From the NCBI GenBank assembly GCA_036936605.1, contig JAUPFV010000004.1:288342009-288406008 (forward strand): DNA of 64,000 nucleotides, read 5' to 3'. Each line of letters starts with the position of its first letter. The stretch's first letter is position 1. The DNA is from Limnanthes douglasii subsp. nivea (taxonomy: Eukaryota > Streptophyta > Magnoliopsida > Brassicales > Limnanthaceae). A program made the translations under genes and the position numbers. Of the stretch, positions 35,411 through 45,735 are shown one piece after another. The notes beneath the pieces are model-generated. The model was not told where the DNA came from, made no database searches, and saw nothing but the letters and a program-made list of their open reading frames with translations.

Positions 35411-35870
35411 ATTAAAAAAACTCATCATTACCACGACAAAACACCACTAAGATAACTTAAAATCTTCGAGTTATTGTTGTTCTCGTTAGGGTGAAGTATA
35501 TGACCATCGCAACAAAATTCATTCTTCAAAACATGTTTCGAAAAAACATGTCTTTGGAAAATTATATCTTTTTGGATTTTACAGGATTATTGGTAGGTTT
35601 TATTAAATTATACAAAGAATATAAAACCTAAAAATAGAATATATTAGTAGTAAGATAAATACACGACATTACTATGCTTTTTAGTTAAATTTATATATTT
35701 CTCACTTATTCGAAGTTTTATTCATTGGTTTTCAATTTTCGGTGGTTTGTATTGAAAATCTAACAATTTATTATATTTTAAAATAAATTAAAACATAATT
35801 AATTTGAAAAGAAAAACCTATGAAACACTTGGCTCGTATCTTTGACAATGTTTTGGCAAATTGAAATTTT
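35411..35870. other. AT-rich intergenic stretch
   Basis: I see nothing in it beyond AT-rich sequence. Confidence 0.5.
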
Positions 35871-35879
35871 GCGACTGGT

Positions 35880-36470
35880 GTGGACAATAATCGCCTAAGG
35901 GTAGGCTGGTAATTTCAGTTTGTATTTTACGGTGGTATGTGGGTGTTTAAGTGGTGGTGTGTGGGTGTTTAAAGTGTTTAGAGAGTAGAGAGATAATTAA
36001 GCAGCTTGGTAGCAGTTAATTCTCATTACCCATAGTTAATGCAGGTGGTTGGGTATTTATAGTGTGATATTTGGGCCCTTATAGGCTTTCGGGTCATGTT
36101 TAATGGACCCGGGTCATGTTTAAAGACTCATGAGCTCTAAGTAGGTAAATATTTAAATGGGTGGGCTGTGCTAAGGTAAAGTGGTTAAAAGGTAAAAATT
36201 TAAGTAAATACGGTAAATACATCGACAAATGTGTATTTGGAAGAAAAGTAAGGAGGGCTGTATGTACAGAAAAGCTGGGTATTTGGGCATGCCACGTGTC
36301 AGCTTCTAGTTCATTTTCACGCGCCAATGGCACATATGCAACGTTTTTGGAGACCGATGATCAGTTTTGGAGACAAATGAAGCTTAGTGGCAGGAATGTA
36401 ACACATGTCATACGCCGGTGACTAACCAAGGTTTTTAGCCTTTTAAGGTATTATATTGATACGAGAAGAT
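35880..36470 (-). repeat. LTR-like promoter remnant (possible solo LTR)
   Basis: Read on the minus strand it contains GACACGTGGC (a G-box), repeated ACATGACCCG words, and CACTATAAATACCCAACCAC followed by GGGTAATGAGAATTAA and pyrimidine-rich sequence. The TATA region matches 1.17-1.32 kb on the plus strand. The full-length Tat element is inserted at its right side. I cannot find both ends, so solo-LTR status is inferred. Confidence 0.4.
36054..36061 (-). promoter_or_regulatory. TATA box of the LTR-like remnant
   Basis: TATAAATA on the minus strand, followed by CCCAACCACC, as at 1231-1247 on the plus strand. Confidence 0.42.
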
Positions 36471-36475
36471 TATAT
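36471..36475. repeat. Target-site duplication, Tat element (left)
   Basis: TATAT directly left of the LTR, matching 47729-47733. Confidence 0.85.
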
Positions 36476-36888
36476 TGAAGAGTTTCAAGATAGTCCAGGG
36501 GTGATTATGCGATACGAGGATTTCTTAGTGTCAATATTAGTGAATCTGTTCTATTTAGGTGTTAGTTTTAGAGAGAGAAAGTGAGAGCTCTAAGGTTAAG
36601 TAGAGAGAGAAAGTATCATAATATTCATCTCGGGATTTGTGAAGTGTGTGTGGTCCTTTTATAGTAAAATTGCGGACCCCACACGCTTTAACTTCTGAGA
36701 ATTACATCTTTTAGTCCCTTCATTCTATTTTCTTCATATTCTGGCTGTTTCTTTATATAGCTTATACAATTTAGTCCTTACACAGTTTTCTCTGTGCGTT
36801 TTCCTCCTATCATACTTTTTCTTTGCTATTTTTGCTTGTCATGTTTCTTCTTGACACTTTTCTCCTTGTCTTTTATTCTTCCTTATCA
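36476..36888 (-). repeat. 3' LTR of the Tat element
   Basis: It begins TGAAGAGTTTCAAG and ends TTCCTTATCA. About 98% identical to 47317-47728. A CTATATAAAG TATA box on the minus strand lies at 36751-36760. Confidence 0.95.
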
Positions 36889-36906
36889 ATAGCCCCCCAG
36901 TCCTAG
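36889..36906 (-). promoter_or_regulatory. Polypurine tract of the Tat element
   Basis: The element strand reads TAGGACTGGGGGGCT directly before the 3' LTR. The same block is kept in the decayed copy at 14.27 kb. Confidence 0.75.
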
Positions 36907-37535
36907 TAAAAGTTCTTTTACTGGGACTGAATAATTCTCCGATTGCTCACTTCACACACCCTCGAATAGTTCCCTTTGAAAAGCAAAAACCATCTTCCTC
37001 GAACATTTTATTTCTTCGAACTTCCACAATTTGCCTCGAACTATCGAAGCCGTAAATCGATCCTCGAAAATTGCTCTTCGAGCATCATCTTATCTTGCTT
37101 CGAACTATCGAAGCCATAAACCGCTACTCGGAAATGGCTCTTCGAGCATCATTTTTTCTTCAAATTTCTCCTGATAACCGAGCAGCCCCCCAATCCTTGC
37201 ACCATTTTAGCCATATGAGCCCCTCGACTTTGACTGTATCAGTGCCCCGAATGATTTCAAATCAAGGCTAAAAGGGGTGCCAGGATTAATCTTTACCATG
37301 ACGTCATTAAACAACCATATCTGTCAGCATATCTTTCTTGAAAATGTTCCATATTCTCCTCACATTTCTGACAGAAAACTCTTCATCTTCCCCTAACATT
37401 TTCTGACTACGAAAATTCTTCATCTTCCCGTATGGCTGGTGTCAGGATAATTCATACCTATATGGACCATAATGTCCCTAGGCAAACACCAGAAAAATTC
37501 CCCGGGCCTGATCTGTCAGGAAAGCCCAACTTCAT

Positions 37536-37545
37536 CTATAAATAC
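37536..37545 (+). promoter_or_regulatory. TATA box candidate for the antisense gene
   Basis: CTATAAATAC on the plus strand lies outside the LTR and about 280 bp before the first ATG of the antisense gene. The decayed copy has TTTAAATACC followed by similar GAGAGA-containing leader sequence at about 14.72-14.83 kb. This suggests the antisense gene has its own promoter. Confidence 0.5.
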
Positions 37546-37814
37546 TGACCTTCTCTCCTCATTAACTCAACTTTTGTTCAAACATTTCTAGAGAGATAAA
37601 GCTGGCGAGCAAACCCCGTCGGATTCCTGATTGGTTGTTGATCAGTAAGAGGTTCGAAAAGAGAGTTTCTACAGGAGAAGACGTGAGGCCTCAACCCCCT
37701 CCATCGACTACTACTTTCTTTGGTACCTGGCCTCCCTCAGCAGATTCGTCTGCAATTATCCCCCTCGAAGTCGCTCGACAAAGCCTTCATAGTGATTCTA
37801 ACCCCCTCGGAAAA

Positions 37815-40516
37815 ATGGGTAAAGACAGGCAGCACAAACACTCGTCTGGGAAGATAAAGAAATCTCACAAGGATAGGAAAGGCTCGCATGAGCGAAAACG
37901 TTCCAGGGAGACGCCCCTGGTCATTCGGGAGCCTACTTCACCAACAGCCCTCGAAAATCTCCCCCAAAGATCTGCTAGCCCTCTTCGAACGTCTAACAGA
38001 CCTCCTCGAACCTCTTCCAGTCCTCCACGAATATCCACAAGCCCTCATCGGACCTCTAACAGTCCTCCCCGAAGAAATAAGGTAGATCAGTCGAGTCTGC
38101 CTTCTACTCCGTCCATGGCCGTTCATGGGACTCAATTTTCGCCTTTGAAAACACTCATCACCGAAGAGGATATGCAAAATAGGCGAAATGAGATTCGAGA
38201 TGTAAGAGGGAAAAAACCTGTCACAACGCCCCTCGAACCAAAAGTGCCTATGATCCCCGCTTTAGGTTCTTAGAATAATGCAACCTCCTCGTCCCAAGAT
38301 ATATCCGAAGAGCAAGCCCGTCGGATTGCTCCAAAATCCAAAGGGGACATCGTGCTACCCTTGGAACTAGACAGTATTGCTGGTCGCAATATTCGGGGTA
38401 TCGAAAATAAACATATGGTGGCTCTTTCCAACATCAGATATAAGTATTTTTCGAAAGACGAAGAGGCGATGCTGAGGACTCGATGGTGCATCCCTTCCTA
38501 TATTAACATCAGATTTCCCTCGGAAGGAGAGACACCTTTGTCAGTGAGGGACAACGAGTTGGTGGTATATACAAAGATCATGAACTGGGGGCTAAGGTAT
38601 CCCTTAGACCCCTTCTTCATCAAATATTTGGCGAATATAGACCTTTGTCCTTCACAGGTTGGTCCCAACATGTGGTTTACTTTGATGGCCTGCATCATGG
38701 CCTCGAGGCTCTCAGGTCACGAATTCTCGTTAGAGCAACTCATTGGCCTTGCTGGTCTGGCCAAGAATCCTTTCTTTCCCTTTTACTCATTAACTTTCAA
38801 TCGAGGACAACAAATCCTGAGAGATCTACTAGAGGCTGACAAGAAATGGAGGCAGCAGTTTGTGTTTTTCTCTAGTTGCTGGGAGACCGGGTCAGAGGCC
38901 ACTCCCTCGAATCCTCACAAGCTCTACCCGATGTGGACTAATAAATGTAAGTGCCTATCCTTCGAAATTATTTATTCTTCCTCGAATTTTAGCTTGTGAC
39001 TGGTTTTGATATTGGCTACTTGTTGCAGCTATGACTGGGATATCAAAGCCCTACTCTGACTACGTAGAGGGTGCCACGAATGTGTTCACCAAACTTCGCT
39101 TGTGGGCAAAAGAACACTAGGATAACCGATTTCGTCTCTACTTCACAGATAACAATCTTGCCAGGAGTCGATTGTGGAGGCTCAATCCCCTCGACCGAAT
39201 TAGCATGAGAGGATTGATGGCTCCTCCCTCGGAGCGAGAAGTAATGGAGCGCTGTAGCCAAAAGGATATAGTGGTATATCTTCCCAAGCGCTCTCGTTCG
39301 CAGAGTCATCTTGGGGATCCTCCAGAAGATGATGTTTCAATGAATCAACAGCTCAACCCTGAAGGAACGGTCAACACTCAAGGGCCTCCTCCCCCGAACA
39401 ATGTTGGGTCGTCGAACGCCATTCCTCCTCCACTAAACAATGCTGGGTCGTCGGACTCTATTCCTCCTCTCCCTGCTCCCATCCTTCCATAAAAAAAGTA
39501 GGCCAAGACAAGAGACAGGAAAGGTAAGGGTGTCCTCGAACCCATCCAAGAATTATCCGAGGATGGTGAGACGCCTGATGTCAATCAGGAGGCCGCTCTA
39601 GACAAAAAGGTCCAATAAATATCAAGTGAACCTGAGGACAGAGGTGGTCACTCACCCAAGGAAAGTTCTCATCAATCCCCACATTCGCCTCTTACTGAAG
39701 TTTCTCACCCTGTCCCCTTCGAAAATAGTCCAAGGTTAGCACCTCTCCCCATCCCTCGGAGCAACCCTCCTCAGCACATTGATCGAGACACTCTTGGAGG
39801 TGGGTTCTTTGAGTTTGATTCTGCAGCATTAGGGTCTCCATCAAGCTCCTTCGAAGTTCCTATGGATGATGAATTCTCACTGTCCCTTCGAAAATTGCTG
39901 CATACCTCAGTCAATAGGGGAAAAAAGATGCGGCACCTTGAGAAGCGCAAAAATCACTATAAGTTTAAATCGCTGTTAGCTGTCTCTTAGCTTGAAGAGG
40001 CCAAGAAGCAACACGCAGTGATCGAGGGCCACGCCGATTCCTTGTACGAGCGCCTATTTGCCTCCGAAAATTATGTGATAATGCTGGAGATGTTGTCAAG
40101 AAGAGAGGGACTTGTATAAAATGAAGACTGATGCTCAAGATCTATTGATAGCTGAGTACAAAAAAGGGCATCGTTTGGCCTGCGATGGATTCACAGAGTG
40201 TACCGAGGGCTTTAGAAGGGTGAAAGAAGATCGAGATATGTTACTTAAACGGGTTGAGAACTTTCCTAGACAAGTCGAGGAAGAGAAAGATAAAGCCGTG
40301 GACGCTTATGCAGCTACGTGCACAAGTAAGTTGCAAGCCCGGGATGCCACTACTCGAGCTGGTTTACTCACCCAAATCCATGCTGAGCATCCCGAATATA
40401 ACTTGGGGAGTTTTTGCAATCTTTTCCCTTCGGAACTTCGTACTCCCCATATAGTATTAAGCGACAGTGAAGACTCAGAGGCTGAGGGGAGTGTCTCCTC
40501 GAAAAATTCAGAGTGA
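37815..40516 (+). pseudogene. Antisense gene of the Tat element, two exons, interrupted by stops
   Basis: The first ATG of the open frame is at 37815. Residues about 1-120 are basic and Ser/Pro/Arg-rich with SPxRTS repeats. After an in-frame TAG (38271-38273) the same frame continues into the 'putative gypsy type transposon' domain: NWGLRYPLDPFFIKYLANID, LCPSQVGPNMWFTLMACIMA, KWRQQFVFFSSCWETGSEA. An intron (38947-39028) follows. Exon 2 has a Pro-rich middle, a likely coiled coil (RRVKEDRDMLLKRVENFPRQ, from 40112) and an acidic end (SDSEDSEAEGS). Exon 2 carries several stops and one frameshift near 40100. The function of this protein is unknown. It is a non-autonomous passenger or regulatory protein of the element, not an envelope (no membrane segments). 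Confidence 0.78.
38947..39028 (+). other. Phase-1 intron of the antisense gene
   Basis: Donor AAAT|GTAAGT, acceptor TTGTTGCAG|CT, 82 bp. Joining gives MWTNK-S-MTGISKPYSDYVE in frame. Two other copies in the window have an intron at the same codon phase (120-199 minus; about 16163-16235 plus). Confidence 0.8.
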
Positions 40517-40759
40517 GGGAAGATGTATAAGGTGTTAATGTTTTGTGTATGGCCCTATAGGGCTTTTTTTTGTAACATTTCTTGGTGTAATGCGCTAATT
40601 TTGTAATATGACCAAGGCATGTTTTGACTTTGTAAGGCAAGTAACTAATTTTTATCTTTATGTATAAATTCAATCCAAGGCACCTTCGATCACTAATCTG
40701 AAGAGACAAACCCTTCGATCGAATCCTAACTACTCAGACTAATAATGGGTCAGAAAAAT

Positions 40760-41335
40760 AGAATTCGAGGAACACACTTTTGTGACCCAACTGATAATTT
40801 GTGGAGACAATAACTTGTGTCATATTAATGCGTCCTAAATAAATGCCAGTAAGATTCGAGGCACACACTAATGTGACCCAAATGATAATAAAGTCAAGTA
40901 AAATTCTAGGCACATATTAATGTGACCTGAATAATAAAGTCAAATAAAATTCGAAGCACACATTAATGTGACCTGAATAATAATAAAGTCAAATAAAATT
41001 CGAGGCACACATTAATGTGACCTGAATAATAATAAAGTCAAGTAAAATTCGAGGCACACATTAATCTGACCTGAATAATAATAAAGTCAAATAAAATTTG
41101 AGGCACACATTAATGTGACCTGAACAATAATAAAGTCAAATAGAATTCGAGGCACACATTAATGTGACCCGAATAATAGTTCGCGGAGACAAGAATTCGA
41201 GGCACATGTTACTGTGACCCAAATAATAGTTCGAGGAGACAAGAATTCGAGGCACATGTTACTGTGAACCAAATAATAGTTCGAAGAGACAAGAATTCGA
41301 GGCACATGTTACTGTGACCCAAATAATAGTTAAGG
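40760..41335. repeat. Tandem repeat, 50-bp unit, about 11 copies
   Basis: Units contain AATTCGAGGCACACATTAAT then GTGACCTGAATAATAATAAA and GTCAAATAAA. The last three to four units switch to a variant with ACATGTTACTGTGACCC and AGTTCGAGGAGACAAG. The array lies between the 3' end of pol and the 3' end of the antisense gene, where Tat-lineage elements commonly hold satellites. Confidence 0.93.
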
Positions 41336-41491
41336 CAAAGAATTCTTTGTATTTAAACAGCTCATCGAAACACCTCATTAAAACCTTCCTGTTCCTAACA
41401 GGGTAGGAAATAGTGTGCCCTCGCTAAATATCGTTCTTGCGGATACAAAGAAGAAGAAAAAAAATACAAACACAATTTGCTAGCTAGCTCT

Positions 41492-44400
41492 TTAATCAAG
41501 ATACAATTTTAGGTGCTCAATATTCCAAGGGAGACGGAGATATCGCCCTTCCTTGTCTTTTAACCGATACTTGCCTGGTTTTATCTTTTCGGTGACCTCA
41601 TAGGGGCCTTCCCAGTTAGGTCCCAACTTTCCCAAACTCTTGTCTTTGGTGTGCAAGAAAACCTTACGTAGGAATTTATCCCCCACCTTAAAATCTCTGT
41701 GCTTTACCTTGGACGCATATCGACTTCTCATGAGAGTTTGATAATGGAGGGATGTCAACTGTGCTTGCTGTCTCTTTTCTTCAACCAAGTCTAAAGCTAA
41801 TGCTCTACTCCCGTTATTCGTGTCGGAGGCATATGTTGCTACACGATGTGAGGGAAAAAGAATCTCCGGAGGGACAACGGCATCCATTCCATAGACTAAG
41901 GAAAATGGAGACACAGCAGTGGCCGTCCGAGGAGTCGTCTGGTATGCACACAATACTCCCTGCAAATAGTCGGGCCATTTTCCCGCTTTTCCTTCCAAGT
42001 TCTTCTTCAAACCATCAAGAATCGTGCGATTTTTCACCTCCACTTGCCCATTAGCTTGAGGGTGAAATGGTTCAGAAAAGCATTGTCGTATACCCCTTGA
42101 TACACAGAAGCTTTGGAACTCCTTGTTGTCAAATTGAGGTCCGTTGTCCGTTGTGATCTGCAATGGTACACCAAAACGACAACAAATGTTAGACACGACA
42201 AACTTGATCACATCTTTGGCCCTTTTTCCTGCGAGTGGCTCAGCCTCGACCCACTTAGAAAAGTAATCCACCGCTACAATGATGGTTTGCCTACCACCTG
42301 AAGCCAATGGCAAAGGTCCGACGAGATCAATGTCCCACCTATCAAACGGTATTGCTTCGGAAATGCTGTATAATAACACACCGGGCTTATGAATCACATT
42401 AGCGTAGCGTTGACACGTGTCACATCGTTTTACTAATTCTTTTGCATCGGCCGCAACAGTAGGCCAATAGTAGCCAGCCAAAAACACTCTCCTAATTAAC
42501 GCCTTATACCCACAATGGGCAGAACTTTCACCATCGTGCAATTCAGACAGGATGATTTGTGACTCAGGCCTATTCAAACACCTCAATAATGGCCGACTCA
42601 GAGATTTCTTATACAGAACTCCTCCCAGCAAAATATAGCCATGAGATTTGAACCTGATTTTCCTAGCTTCGCGCTTGTCGACGGGTAAAGTGTCATGGGC
42701 CAGAAAATCAATGATGGTTGTCCTCCAATCCTCCGTAATCAAATTACTTTCCTCCGGGATGTTTATTGTATGCTCCTCACCAATCAAGATCGAGGGGCGC
42801 TCCTGAACCAAGACCCAAGGGTGGCCTTCCGTCCGTGAAGCGGAGGCGAGAGAATCTGGGACATCATTTAACTCTCTTCGAACATGCTCATACTTGACTT
42901 CCTCGAACTCAGATGCTAAATCTTTCAATATCTCTAAATACTGTATCAGCTTATCTTTCCTAGCTTCGGACTCTCCCAAAGCTTGGTTTATCACCAATTG
43001 TGAATCGCTGATCAGTTTAATCTTTCGGGCCTCACATATCTGAGCCAAACGCAAGCCTGCTAGAACAGCTTCGTACTCCGCTTCGTTGTTAGTAGCCTTA
43101 AAACCGAAACGAATGACTTGGAACATAGCGACCCCTTTTGGGGAAATCAATTGGACGCCGGCCCCACTTCCTGAGATGTTCGACCCCCCATCTGTCCATA
43201 TCACCCATTCAGCTTCATTGACCAAGTCGTGAATTTCTTTTTCCTCTCTATCCGAATGGAACTCGACCAAGAAATCAGCTAAGACTTGGGCTTTTATCGC
43301 TGTTCGAGGCTCAAATTTTATGTCGAAGTCTCCCAGTTCCACTGACCATTTATTCATCCTACCAGAAATGTCGGGCCTTTGTAACAAACTCTTCAGAGGA
43401 AAAGTCGTCCGTACAATTATAGGATGGGCCTGGAAGTAAGGTCTCATCTTCGGAGCCGCCGTCACCAAAGCTAGAGCTACCTTCTCCAATGTGAGATATC
43501 GCTTCTCGGCATCCAGCAAACTCTTACTGACATAATAGATAGGCTTCAGGAGAGACTCATCTTCGCGGAGTAAAACGGCGCTGACCGCACATCCTGATAC
43601 TGCTACATAGATAATCAATGTCTCTCCTACCAATGGTTTAGACAATACCTCGGGGGACAACAGATACTCTTGGATTTGATGAAAAGCGGTCGAACATTCC
43701 TCGGTCCAACAAAATTGTTTCGCATTTCGCAACACCTTGAAAAAGGGTGCACATTTATCTGAAGACCTAGAAATGAATTTATTCAGAGCGGCCAATCTCC
43801 CTGTCAGAACCTGTACTTCCTTAATATTCCGGGGGGGTGTCATTGTGATCAGAGCTTTTATCTGTTCTGGATCAGCTTCGATGCCCTTTTCGCTGATCAT
43901 GTAGCCGAGAAACTTGCCTGACCTTACCCCGAAAATGCACTTCTCCGGATTGAGTTTTAAATTGACTCTGCTTAAATTACGAAACGTCTCTTCTAAGTCA
44001 GCAAAATGGTTTTCGTCCCTTGTACTTTTGACCAACATATCATCGATATAAGCCTCCATGTTCCGCCCAATCTGCCCCTCAAAGGTTTTGTTGACTAGGC
44101 GCTGATAAGTTGCCCCTGCATTTTTTAATCTGAATGGCATAACCTTGTAGCAGTACAAACCTCTCCCGGTAATGAAAGAAGTGCTCTCCTCATCGCGAGC
44201 GTCTAATCGGATTTGGTTGTACCCTGAGTAAGCGTCCATAAATGACAACAGTCGATTTCCGGAAGTCGAATCTACTAATTGGTCGATGCGAGGCACTGGG
44301 AATGGATCTTTAGGACAACCTCTGTTTAAATCTGTGAAATCAACACACATTCTCCACTTGCCATTCTTCTTACGTACCAACACTGGATTTGACGCCCACA

Positions 44401-44779
44401 CAGGGTAATGCGACTCGCGAATATGGCCTATGCTCAGTAGCCTCTCAACCTCCAACAGAATTGCCGTGGCCTTTTCCGGGGAGATTGGTCTTCTTTTTTG
44501 TACTATAGGTCGGACATCAAGTCGTATAGCAAGTTTATGACACATGATTTCTGACGGTACTCCGGTGACATCCTGCGCATACCAACCAAACATATCAAGT
44601 TTATCAGATAAAAAAGCAATTAACTTCTCCTTAAACTCTGGAGAAAGGTCGACTCCAATCTTCAGAAATTTGCCACTCGCAAATTCATGTGTCGCAGAAT
44701 CTCCTTTTGGGACCAGAAATCCGGGGGCCTCCCTCGGATCATCGCACGGGATGATTTCTGGGGGAGGTCCCTTTAATTG
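41492..44779 (-). pseudogene. pol: reverse transcriptase, two RNase H domains, integrase
   Basis: Open from just after a TAG (44780-44782) to 41492. The longest ATG-initiated frame, 1033 aa from 44593, begins MFGWYAQDVTGVP. RT: VRKKNGKWRMCVDFTDLNRG, SFMDAYSGYNQIRL, AYIDDMLVKS (catalytic). Gypsy RNase H: LIIYVAVSGCAVSAVLLRED, RPYFQAHPIIVRT. Archaeal-type RNase H: VIWTDGGSNISGSGAGVQLI, NNEAEYEAVLAGL, ISDSQLVINQ, all catalytic residues kept. Integrase: ELHDGESSAHCGYKALIRRV with CDTCQ, then WDIDLVGPLP, ITTDNGPQFDNKEF and QANGQVEVKNRTILD (D-D-E). The frame itself is intact, so only the upstream stop and protease frameshift keep it from being made as a fusion. Confidence 0.93.
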
Positions 44780-45735
44780 CTATGCTTTGTCTGAAGTTTC
44801 TCCTCGAACCCCCTTCGAGGACAGGGCTATCTGGTAGTATTCACGTGCCATCTTCTGGCTACTTCGTATTATCCCAATATTGTTCCCAACCACGTACTTT
44901 AAGAATTGATGCACTGTAGAGTTTACGCCATGCATCCGGGACAGCCAAGAGCGACCCAGGATAGCGTTATACGACGTCGGCGCATCAACGACAATAAATA
45001 GTACCTCCACCTCTTTCTTGAATGGTCCACGGCCCAATTCGACCACACACTGAAATTCTCCAACCACCATCGTTGTAGCGCCAGTGAAGCCCACTATTGT
45101 CATGTCGGATCTTCGGATAACTGGCGGGTCAGAAATTCTTCGGTAAGTACTATAAACAGTATGTTCGCGGAGCTCCCTGTATCGATGAGTATCTTCTGAA
45201 TTTGATCACCAACGATTCCTGCAGCGATCACCACTGCATCCTCATGGGGGCCTGCCACGTTTCGCATATCGTCATCATCAAAACAAATAATGGGAGAGGG
45301 CGATTGGTGCATCTGTGCTGACACCCCTGCTTCGATCTGGGTAGTCAAATTGACCATGTGCCTTTTTCGGGAGCTGTTGGAATTTCCCGCAATAGTGTCT
45401 CCCCCGAAAATTGCCAAAGAATCAAAGAAAGCACAGAGGCTGTCCACTCTCCCCTTCGGAATGGCTTCCTCTACTAAATATACATTGTTCCGCCCCTCAT
45501 TGGGATCTAAATACTCTTGCTCAATGTCGAAGTCATCAACCCCTTCGGAAATCACCATAGTTGTGTCAGTGTTCTTTGGGACAGCTTTTACCACAACACT
45601 TTTCTGGGAGTGCTTTTTGACGAACTCCAATAGCATTCCATTCTCTATAAGGGCTTGCACCTCTTTCTTCAAAGCTATGCAATCCTTGGTGTCGTGCCCA
45701 ATATCCTCATGATATTTGCAATATTTATTGACACT
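44780..45735 (-). pseudogene. Gag C-terminus and aspartic protease, frameshifted
   Basis: After the gag stop the same frame reads NKYCKYHEDIGHDTKDCIAL, the zinc-finger-like block of Tat gags, and then KILIDTGSSANILF, the aspartic protease active site (DTGS). A single-base loss in a T run just after this block (about 45150) shifts the frame. The flap region continues in the other frame from 45103: GFTGATTMVVGEFQCVVELG and TSYNAILGRSWLSRM. It ends at a TAG (44780-44782) just before pol. The protease would cut the polyprotein. Confidence 0.88.

Noticed and set aside
36161..36421. Open frame on the plus strand in the LTR-like remnant
   Set aside because: No family resemblance; it lies in promoter-like DNA antisense to the TATA box. 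Most likely chance.
37815..40516. Envelope gene of the Tat element
   Set aside because: The gene is antisense, has no signal peptide or membrane segments, and matches the plant gypsy-type transposon protein family instead.
41752..42301. Plus-strand open frames inside pol
   Set aside because: Antisense shadows of the intact pol frame, with no independent motif.
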